A stretch of DNA of 20,823 nucleotides from Bacillota bacterium. GTDB taxonomy: Bacteria; Bacillota_E; Sulfobacillia; Sulfobacillales; Sulfobacillaceae. A model generated the notes under the pieces. It did no database searches and had not been told where the DNA came from. It saw only the letters and a list, made by a program, of their open reading frames with translations. The position numbers and the translations under genes are program-made. The stretch is taken from NCBI GenBank assembly GCA_021802375.1, contig JAKAAL010000005.1, positions 1 to 20,823 on the forward strand, given 5' to 3'. Shown in pieces: positions 14,908 through 20,823 of this stretch. Positions within the stretch are counted from its first letter, which is position 1; each line of letters opens with the position of its first letter.

Positions 14908-16937
14908 GCCTGATCCCTCCCCTCCAGGGTTACCATTCGGCGGCGGGTTTCCCGGGTCACCGCGTTAAATTCCCAACTTCGGGCCGGTGCGGAATCTCCT
15001 CCAATGGGCGCTCCCATGGCAATTAAAGTAGCCCCCGCCAGAATGTACATCCCGATCCAGATCCAGGCCACCATGGGGTTGACGAAGATCTGCACAATCG
15101 CCTGGTTATGACCGGGACTCCCCTCCAAGACCATGTAAAGGTCTTTCATGAGGCCGCCCCGGATGGCCACAGTGGCCACCGGCTGCGCCGATCCGGGGAA
15201 GAAGGACAACCCCGGGGTTTCCGTAAAGTTAGCCGATCCTTGCTTTACAACAAAATGGGCCTGGGTCATCTGGTAGCCGGGATGCGTTGCACCTTGTAGG
15301 CCCTGGTACTCAATGTGGTAACCTCGGACTGCAATGGTTTGACCCGGAGTCATGGTCCGCGTAATGGTGAGATTATTGGTATGAGACCCCACAACGCCCA
15401 GCACGATGATAAGAAACGCAATGTGGGCCAGATAGCCCCCATACCGACGACGATTACCGCGTACTGCGCTCCATAGAGACCGAGGCCACCCGTATTTGGT
15501 GGCCACATGCTTTAATCGTGCCGCCCGGTAGAATTCCTGAACCATTGAGCCTAAAGAGAATACCGCGATGATGACCCCAAACAGCTGCAGCAAGGAGTGG
15601 TAACCATGAAGATAAGCAAATATCCCGGCGGCGAGGCCGACCACCCATGGCTTCCAGAGTCTCTTGAACATAGACTGCCATCTGGCACTACGCCACCCTA
15701 CTACCGGCGCGATACCTAACAAGAGAACCAGGCCAAGAAACATCGGCGCGGTCATGGCATTAAAGAAATGAACGGTCAAGACGATCGAGGTGCCCAAAAA
15801 GGCTTTGGATATAATCGGGTAGAAGGTCCCAAACAGCACCACGGCCGCTATCGCCGTAAGAAACGCATTCAGTAGCAGGTAAATGCCTTCTTTAGATAGG
15901 GTACTATCCATGGCCATGCGATCTTTTAAGGTATCGCGTCTTTTGATAAAGACAAAGGCGCTGAAAGCCAGCGCCACCCAAAACAAGGTGACAAAGTACG
16001 GGCCCACCCCGGTACCCGTAAATGAGTGTACGGAATTTTTCAGTACACCGCTACGAGTGATATAAGTACCCACCAAGGTCAAGAGAAAGCTCCCTACCCC
16101 TAGAAAAGCAGTCCACCACCGGAACATGCCTCGTTTCTCTTCGATCTGAATCGAATGCAAAAAAGCCGTGGCCACTAACCATGGTAGAAGCGAGGCATTC
16201 TCCACCGGATCCCATTCCCAATATCCACCCCATCCGAGTTCCATGTAGGCCCACATTCCACCTAAGACAATGGCCACCGAGAGGAACATCCAAGCAAATA
16301 GCATCCATCGCCGCACCACCGGTACCCACTCACGAGAGGGGACCTTGGTCCAGACCGCTGACAGGATATACGCGGCGGGCACCGCCATCCCAATTAGGCC
16401 TGTATACATTGCGGGCGGGTGGATGGTCATGACCAAGTTTTGCAGGAGGGGATCGAGTCCATTTCCATTAGTCGGATTTCCCGCGACTAAACGGAACGGG
16501 TCGACCACGATATTGGACATACCCGTAAAAAAAACCAGCAAGGTTCCCAATAGCGGTACTGCCATGGGAGTCATTTGTCCTTCACGAGGCCACCCTCTCC
16601 ACGCCACAAATGCGGTGTAGAGCGAGAGAATCCAGCCCCAAAATAGCACCGACCCGGAATCTCCACCCCATAAGGCCCCGAGCTTGTAGAGGAGTGGTAA
16701 GGCACGATCGGTGTGATTGTAAACCGCCTGAACCGAGTAATCGCCCGTGACCAATAGATACTCCAGAACAAACACCGCGGCCGTAAGCGCAATGGCAATG
16801 CCCACGGCCGCTCCTCGCACCGATTCTCTCAGTGAAACATTATGAGTGCGGTTGGTCCACCAACCCACTACCACTGTGTAGAGGGCCGCTACCAACGCTA
16901 GAAAGAGCGCATAACGTCCTAACAACGGCATGGTCAT
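14904..16937 (-). CDS. ccmF: CcmF, cytochrome c heme lyase subunit
   Basis: 677 residues from ATG at 16935-16937 (GAGG about 10 nt upstream; a second ATG two codons later is less well placed). A large polytopic protein. The WWD heme box WGGYWEWDPVEN is at 236-247. The four heme histidines of the family can be placed: H173 (TIHPP) and H304 (KNSVHSF) beside the WWD box, and H261 (FLHS) and H505 (YLAHIAF) in membrane helices. Numbering is almost that of E. coli CcmF. It attaches heme from holo-CcmE to the CxxCH of apocytochromes. A soluble loop lies at about 520-620. In E. coli it works with CcmH and CcmI; neither is seen here. Confidence 0.96.
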   Translation of the reverse strand: MTMPLLGRYALFLALVAALYTVVVGWWTNRTHNVSLRESVRGAAVGIAIALTAAVFVLEYLLVTGDYSVQAVYNHTDRALPLLYKLGALWGGDSGSVLFWGWILSLYTAFVAWRGWPREGQMTPMAVPLLGTLLVFFTGMSNIVVDPFRLVAGNPTNGNGLDPLLQNLVMTIHPPAMYTGLIGMAVPAAYILSAVWTKVPSREWVPVVRRWMLFAWMFLSVAIVLGGMWAYMELGWGGYWEWDPVENASLLPWLVATAFLHSIQIEEKRGMFRWWTAFLGVGSFLLTLVGTYITRSGVLKNSVHSFTGTGVGPYFVTLFWVALAFSAFVFIKRRDTLKDRMAMDSTLSKEGIYLLLNAFLTAIAAVVLFGTFYPIISKAFLGTSIVLTVHFFNAMTAPMFLGLVLLLGIAPVVGWRSARWQSMFKRLWKPWVVGLAAGIFAYLHGYHSLLQLFGVIIAVFSLGSMVQEFYRAARLKHVATKYGWPRSLWSAVRGNRRRYGGYLAHIAFLIIVLGVVGSHTNNLTITRTMTPGQTIAVRGYHIEYQGLQGATHPGYQMTQAHFVVKQGSANFTETPGLSFFPGSAQPVATVAIRGGLMKDLYMVLEGSPGHNQAIVQIFVNPMVAWIWIGMYILAGATLIAMGAPIGGDSAPARSWEFNAVTRETRRRMVTLEGRDQA

Positions 16938-16955
16938 TGGCTGTTTACCTCGTTT

Positions 16956-17354
16956 CTATCCCTTGGTGGAGGACTTAGCTGCAGCATAGTGGTCTGGGCA
17001 TTGAACCATCAATTTTTTAGCATCAAATACCCCGTTGACCAATCGCCCTTGGACAATGGCGCTGGCGTTCTTGAACTGCTCGTTTGGCATGGGGCCTTGA
17101 TACAAGATGGGCATGCTAACGCCTTTTGCCTCCAGCGTGAATCTTAGTGTGCTATGAGCGGCATTAAATTTAACACTGCTACTAAGTAGGGTACCCTGCA
17201 CTCTTACGATTTCATTCGCGTACCGGCTATATTGCTGGCGGTACTGATTGACGGGAACGAAATAGCTGGACAAGTTTGAGCCTTGGAGAACAATATAAAC
17301 GAGGGCCGCTAGAACCACCAGGGTTCCAATTTGCAACCGTAGTTTTTTGGTCAT
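16956..17354 (-). CDS. ccmE: CcmE heme chaperone, CXXXY type
   Basis: 132 residues from ATG at 17352-17354, with GAGGTGGG upstream; a longer frame to 17420 has no ribosome site. A membrane anchor (8-24) is followed by the OB-fold: YFVPVNQY, then IVRVQGTLLSSSV (49-61), RFTLEAKGVSMPILYQG and AIVQGRLVNGVFDAKKL. The heme site reads C119-P-D-H-Y123, so the usual histidine of H-x-x-x-Y is replaced by cysteine. CXXXY forms occur in archaea and Desulfovibrio-like bacteria and go with systems that lack CcmG and CcmH (System I*). H122 lies within the box and might be an alternative ligand. First gene of the operon, 18 nt before ccmF. Confidence 0.92.
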   Translation of the reverse strand: MTKKLRLQIGTLVVLAALVYIVLQGSNLSSYFVPVNQYRQQYSRYANEIVRVQGTLLSSSVKFNAAHSTLRFTLEAKGVSMPILYQGPMPNEQFKNASAIVQGRLVNGVFDAKKLMVQCPDHYAAAKSSTKG

Positions 17355-17408
17355 CACCCATCCCACCTCACTGCACGACCACTCCTGCATGCCAAGACTT
17401 GCGTCTGA

Positions 17409-17414
17409 ATTGTA
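17409..17414 (-). promoter_or_regulatory. Candidate -10 box of the ccm operon
   Basis: On the minus strand TACAAT preceded by TGTGG, an extended -10 type, 54 nt before the ccmE start. The -35 position shows only a poor match (AGTCAA or CAGTCA), so this is tentative. Confidence 0.3.
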
Positions 17415-17532
17415 CCACAAACTGGGCTTGTTGACTGAAATTTCACATCATCCCAATTTAATTTAACCAAAAATCTCGCAATTACTATACTATTAGTGTT
17501 GATACGCAGAAAAGACCAACGGAGATCTCCTC

Positions 17533-17561
17533 TTGAAATGGAGGGCCAGAACTGGTACACT
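17533..17561 (+). promoter_or_regulatory. Promoter of tRNA-Leu
   Basis: TTGAAA (17533-17538), a spacer of exactly 17 nt, then TACACT (17556-17561). The predicted start is about 22 nt before the tRNA. Confidence 0.7.
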
Positions 17562-17589
17562 AATGCCTGCACTAAGACATAAATTATTC

Positions 17590-17676
17590 GCCGAAGTGGT
17601 GGAATAGGCAGACACGCGGTGTTCAGGGCGCCGTGGGCAACAGCTCGTGTGGGTTCAAGTCCCACCTTCGGCACCA
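17590..17676 (+). tRNA. tRNA-Leu (anticodon CAG), CCA encoded
   Basis: 87 nt. Acceptor stem GCCGAAG/CTTCGGC with A73 and encoded CCA. D-arm GTGG...CAC. Anticodon stem CGGTG/CGCCG around the loop TTCAGGG, giving CAG, which reads CUG codons. There is a long variable arm as expected for class II tRNA-Leu, and a T-arm GTGGGTTCAAGTCCCAC. No duplicate of its 3' end is seen in the window, so there is no sign of an integrated element at this tRNA. Confidence 0.96.
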
Positions 17677-17742
17677 TAAATCAATTTGAGCACATTGTCG
17701 CAACCTATTCTAGGGATAAAATCGTCTTGATTGAGAAAATGA

Positions 17743-17782
17743 AAGACCCGACACCACAAAATTGGTGAATCGGGGCTTTTTT
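17743..17782 (+). terminator. Rho-independent terminator of the tRNA-Leu unit
   Basis: CCCGA and CACCA (17747-17756) pair with TGGTG and TCGGG (17763-17774) around a short A-rich loop, with two unpaired A. CTTTTTTGTTTT follows. Confidence 0.8.
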
Positions 17783-17990
17783 GTTTTGCGTGTCCTTCTG
17801 ATCGCACTTATCCCAATTAAACGAAGTGGAGTGCTGTGATATCGGACATCCTTCATCGCTTCAATGGACCTGGGGGTTGACGGCCCAGACATCGTAAAAT
17901 TTTGGTATCCTTAAATCGGCGGATATTAAGCTATCTCCGGAACAAGATTATGGCAGTTCCGAGGAATGGCGACCAGGGAAGGGGCCAGAG
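17783..17990. other. No gene seen
   Basis: The stretch between the tRNA terminator and the next small gene holds no supportable reading frame on either strand. Its right end should contain the promoter of the gene at 17991, but I see no clear boxes. Confidence 0.5.
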
Positions 17991-18254
17991 GTGGTGACTT
18001 ATGCGGTATGGCGTTTTGTGGTGGAAGGTGCGGCTGGAATCCTGTTATTTGTCCTGTATAAGGATTTTTGGATACGAATCATGACGATCGTAGGCATTAT
18101 AGGCGTCGTGGCCTGCACAGCAACTTTCAATTGGTACACCACCTCGAACTTGTTTTGGCATCACTTGGGTCTTGGCTTTTCCTTGATAGTGGCCACGCAA
18201 ATTGTTCGGTATGGTTTTCCCTTCGCGATCGGCGCGGTGGGGCGCAAACCATAG
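17991..18254 (+). CDS. Small membrane protein, function unknown
   Basis: 87 residues. GTG GTG start, with GGGAAGGGG about 6 nt upstream. About three hydrophobic segments: near 8-22 (VVEGAAGILLFVLY), 29-45 (RIMTIVGIIGVVACTAT) and 58-75 (HLGLGFSLIVATQIVRYG). Aromatic residues lie at the helix ends and the tail is short and basic. No known family seen. The ribosome site and the consistent helix pattern support a real gene. Confidence 0.55.
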   Translation: MVTYAVWRFVVEGAAGILLFVLYKDFWIRIMTIVGIIGVVACTATFNWYTTSNLFWHHLGLGFSLIVATQIVRYGFPFAIGAVGRKP

Positions 18255-18506
18255 CCCCTATCAACCCTTCTCACCGGCTCAAATTCGGTCTCCGGAAACT
18301 GCGGGTCATTGCCGGTACTTGGCGAATAGAGGACACATCTTGGTTCTCGGTGGCACCCACTCATAGTAACCATGTCTGAAGGCTGCGATTTCTTTTACCG
18401 TGAATGGTTAGGTGGGCATGGCCGCCTTTCCATAGCAGGGTACCGACAGATCCGGGATACTAGTGTCGCGCCACCGTTTAGGCGAATTTTAGCCAATCCT
18501 CATGCG

Positions 18507-19091
18507 TCACCCATCGTATTGCAGCACTCCCTGTAGAAATATCCGTGCAAAGATGTCTCCGATAGTAGAGGGATTGAGTTCGCCATCCCCACGCATCCAG
18601 GTGTAGGTCCAATTACACTGGCCGAAAAGTGACAAAGTCAAAAGACGCGCGGATACGTCCTGGCGAAACGCGCCCAGGGTTTGCCCCCACCTAATGGTGT
18701 CTTCATATATGCCCTGGTAGCGATCCCGAATCAGACGCACGGCGTCAAATTGAGCGGAAGGTAACCGGTGCATTTCACGAAAGAATACCGTGACCTCGTC
18801 GTGATACTCTGCAATCGATTCGACTAAGGATACAATTAACTGAACCAGACGGGTTTTTGGATCGTGAGTATTCGCTAGGATTTCTTCTGCCTGCTCCATT
18901 TCCGCACCGATAAACCGATGATGAATCGCAAAGAGCACATCCTCTTTGGCAGCAAAATAGTAATAAAGGGCGCCCTTGGTTACCTGAGCTGCCTCCACAA
19001 TGTCATTGACCGACGTCGCGTCGTAACCTTGTTTAGCAAATAGGACGGTGGCCGCGCGAATGAGTGCCTCCGACACGTCTGTCGTATTCAT
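18507..19091 (-). CDS. TetR/AcrR family transcriptional regulator
   Basis: 194 residues from ATG at 19089-19091. The DNA-binding part (9-56) reads ALIRAATVLFAKQGYDATSV, then DIVEAAQVTKGALYYYFAAK, a standard TetR helix-turn-helix. The rest is helical and binds an unknown ligand. The start lacks a ribosome site, but its ATG overlaps the stop of a 22-codon ORF that has a good one (see 19088-19156). It follows an acyl-CoA synthetase on the same strand, and TetR regulators of this type often control fatty-acid degradation genes and sense acyl-CoA, so that is the likeliest role. A one-base slip in the A6 run before the start would fuse the two ORFs. Confidence 0.92.
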   Translation of the reverse strand: MNTTDVSEALIRAATVLFAKQGYDATSVNDIVEAAQVTKGALYYYFAAKEDVLFAIHHRFIGAEMEQAEEILANTHDPKTRLVQLIVSLVESIAEYHDEVTVFFREMHRLPSAQFDAVRLIRDRYQGIYEDTIRWGQTLGAFRQDVSARLLTLSLFGQCNWTYTWMRGDGELNPSTIGDIFARIFLQGVLQYDG

Positions 19092-19156
19092 GATTTTTTG
19101 CGGAACACCCGAGCACTAACGCTCGGGCCGTACGGCCGCCCGCTTCGAATGGCCAT
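19088..19156 (-). CDS. 22-codon leader ORF coupled to the TetR gene
   Basis: ATG at 19154-19156 is preceded by AGGAGG at 7-nt spacing, the best ribosome site in this part. The product starts MAIRSGRPYG, is basic, and ends in KKS. Its TGA overlaps the regulator's ATG as ATGA. The coding run holds a strong inverted repeat (19108-19127). Either it is a true leader peptide giving coupled translation, or it is the real N-terminus of the regulator in a different frame because of an error or slip in the run of six A (19093-19098). Confidence 0.5.
   Translation of the reverse strand: MAIRSGRPYGPSVSARVFRKKS
19108..19127. promoter_or_regulatory. Inverted repeat within the TetR leader
   Basis: CCCGAGC (19108-19114) and GCTCGGG (19121-19127) are exact inverse copies with a 6-base spacer, 17 nt before the regulator's start codon. 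A second palindrome, GGCCGTACGGCC (19126-19137), abuts it. As DNA it may be the regulator's own operator. As RNA it may form a hairpin that hides the regulator's start until the leader is translated. Confidence 0.45.
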
Positions 19157-19210
19157 GTTCACACCTCCTGCCTCGATGTTTTGTCTAAAGCGTCCTTGTG
19201 AGCGGACATT

Positions 19211-19226
19211 ACGCAGAATAATGCGT
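19211..19226. promoter_or_regulatory. Short inverted repeat upstream of the TetR unit
   Basis: ACGCA (19211-19215) and TGCGT (19222-19226) with a 6-base spacer, the same spacer as the repeat in the leader but with a different half-site. It lies in the 187-nt gap between the acyl-CoA synthetase and the leader ORF, where the regulator's own promoter would be expected. Weak evidence. Confidence 0.25.
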
Positions 19227-19343
19227 TGACCGGGTTGATGTGCCGCCTAAGCACCACACCTCCCAACCGTCTCCAGCCTCACCATGGCTTACGGCCTCAG
19301 GTTGAACAGTTCCTGGTTAGCTCCATGCCCTTGTGTGCCACGG

Positions 19344-20823
19344 CTAATCAAGGTAGTCCCCCTGGGGGGGCCGGAAAGCCCGTCTTAAAAATTTCCCGGT
19401 GGCGGTCTTAGGGATATTATCCACCCAGTGCACTGCTCGTGGTACCTTATAAGCTGCAATATGCTGGCGTAAAAACAAAGTAAGTTGCTCCGCATCCATG
19501 TCCCGATAGGCATCGGCCCGCACCACGAACGCCGTCACCGCCTCGCCTCGGTAGGCATCTGGTAGACCCACGACCACCGCCTCCACCACACCCGGATGCC
19601 GGTACAAGGCGTCTTCCACATCCCGTGGCCATATCTTGTTACCGGCCGATACAATTACGTCTTTCTTACGGTCCACGATAAAAATCCATCCGTCCGCAGT
19701 TATCCGGGCCACGTCCCCGGTTAGAAACCACCCATCTCGGAAACTTTGTTGGTTGGCCTCGGGACGCCGCCAGTAGGTATCAATAATCGAGGCGCCGCGC
19801 AACGCCAATTCACCTAGGTGTCCAATCGGAACATCTGTCGAACCGTCGTCGGCCAAGGGAAAAAGTTTTGCGTCTATCCCATTCCCCGCTTTGCTCACCG
19901 CCAACGCCCCCGACTCTTGATCAATGGGCGCACGATCTCTCCAAGGCACCATAACCAGGCCATTTGTGCTCTCAGTCAATCCGTATACATTATGGATGTA
20001 CACACCTGTCCGCTCTTCAAAGGCTTGTACCGTGGCGACTGCCACCGGTGCCCCACCACTATATGCTGCCACGAATGAAGACAGATCATATTGATCCAAG
20101 TCGGGCAGTCCCAAGATGCCCAAATACGTTGTGATGGCTCCTACCGTAAAGGTGACCCGGCGACGTTGAATCGCAGATACGGCCACGACGGGGTCAAATC
20201 GATACATCAGTACCAAGGGGCCAGCGAGTACCACAGCGAGCGCCAATCCTGCCACCACTCCCGTTATGTGAAATAGAGGGGCAAACGCGATATTAACGGT
20301 GGTGTCGGAGAATGGGACCATCTCGCGATACACTTCCACATTGTGCAACATGTGGCCATGCGTATTCATAGCACCTTTAGGACTCCCGGTAGTGCCCGAG
20401 GTGTAGGTGAGAAGGGCAACGTCTAAGCCGCGTCCGGCATACCACTCCGAGGCTTGTAACCGGGGCTCATCCAAAAAATCGTGATACCACCATACCGTCT
20501 TTTCTCGCAGTAAGGCCATATCGTCCTCCGGAAGCCATCCCGGCGCGACTCCGGTAAAATCTTGTCGATCATGGACCAGGACCACATTGAGGGACTCATC
20601 AAGATCCACAATTTGCATGATGCGGTCCGCGACAGAATTTAATGCCACAAAGATTTTTGCGCCGCAGTCGCGTAGTTGTTGACTAATTTCGGCCGGCTGC
20701 AACATGACATTAACTGGAACTACTATCCCTCCTAAAGCCCAGATCGCGAAGTGCATCACGACTGAAGCCGGCATATTCTGCAGCATCACGGCCACCCGGT
20801 CACCCACCCTGACCCCAATCGTT
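19344..20823 (-). CDS. Acyl-CoA synthetase (AMP-forming), N-terminus beyond window
   Basis: The frame is open to the right edge (TIGVRVGDRVAVML), so roughly 50 N-terminal residues are missing and the GTG at 20807 is not the start. Motifs of the ANL superfamily are in order: the P-loop LLTYTSGTTGSPKGAMNTHG, YGLTEST, WFLTGDVARI, and the hinge IFIVDRKKDVIVSAGNKIWP. The catalytic lysine lies in PKTATGKFLRR near the end. The enzyme links a carboxylic acid, probably a fatty acid, to CoA through an acyl-adenylate. Chain length cannot be told. A TetR regulator follows on the same strand. Confidence 0.94.
   Translation of the reverse strand, partial: TIGVRVGDRVAVMLQNMPASVVMHFAIWALGGIVVPVNVMLQPAEISQQLRDCGAKIFVALNSVADRIMQIVDLDESLNVVLVHDRQDFTGVAPGWLPEDDMALLREKTVWWYHDFLDEPRLQASEWYAGRGLDVALLTYTSGTTGSPKGAMNTHGHMLHNVEVYREMVPFSDTTVNIAFAPLFHITGVVAGLALAVVLAGPLVLMYRFDPVVAVSAIQRRRVTFTVGAITTYLGILGLPDLDQYDLSSFVAAYSGGAPVAVATVQAFEERTGVYIHNVYGLTESTNGLVMVPWRDRAPIDQESGALAVSKAGNGIDAKLFPLADDGSTDVPIGHLGELALRGASIIDTYWRRPEANQQSFRDGWFLTGDVARITADGWIFIVDRKKDVIVSAGNKIWPRDVEDALYRHPGVVEAVVVGLPDAYRGEAVTAFVVRADAYRDMDAEQLTLFLRQHIAAYKVPRAVHWVDNIPKTATGKFLRRAFRPPQGDYLD

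Noticed and set aside
17590..17676. tRNA-Leu as attachment site of an integrated element
   Set aside because: No repeat of the tRNA 3' end, no integrase and no phage-like genes are in the window.

Overview
The window reads as a chromosomal segment of an acidophilic, moderately thermophilic Bacillota of the Sulfobacillus type. This is inference, not a database result. It rests on strong AGGAGG-type ribosome sites with many GTG starts, a SipW/TasA matrix locus, an L-lactate permease, and a Ccm-type cytochrome c maturation operon, which is unusual in a Gram-positive.

Layout. Positions 1-796 hold the 3' part of a gamma-glutamyltransferase gene. At 986-2106 lies an archaeal-type AAA ATPase gene split by a -1 frame change in a run of six G; its promoter carries an inverted repeat. 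On the minus strand follow an unrecognised 203-aa protein (2225-2836) and an acyltransferase-3 membrane protein (about 2957-4090). After a gene-free stretch with two minus-strand terminators comes the three-gene operon 6693 to 4659: an ER-type signal peptidase (SipW), an unrecognised exported protein, and a TasA/camelysin-like protein with a Pro/Gly/Asn-rich repeat tail. Positions 6694-7400 are non-coding and rich in palindromes. A DDE transposase of an IS4-like element (7506-8807) sits directly against a lactate permease gene that has lost its first ~95 codons and also carries a frameshift (about 9020-10368).

The centre of interest is a minus-strand operon from 17354 down to 11455: ccmE, ccmF, a zinc-ribbon membrane protein, an exported protein with a SHOCT-like tail, ccmA, ccmB, ccmC and ccmD, mostly overlapping or closely spaced. 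CcmE has the heme-binding histidine replaced by cysteine (C119-PDH-Y123), and no CcmG, CcmH or CcmI is present. This matches the reduced 'System I*' type. The two unrecognised genes lying between ccmF and ccmA are candidates for accessory or replacement functions.

Upstream of the ccm operon, on the plus strand, is a tRNA-Leu(CAG) gene with a clear promoter and terminator, then a small membrane protein. The right end holds an acyl-CoA synthetase (running off the window) followed by a TetR regulator. The regulator is preceded by a 22-codon ORF that has the good ribosome site and whose stop overlaps the regulator's start.

Three reading-frame interruptions or near-interruptions (ATPase, permease, TetR leader) occur in one window, two of them at homopolymers. 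Sequencing error must therefore be excluded before biology is read into them.
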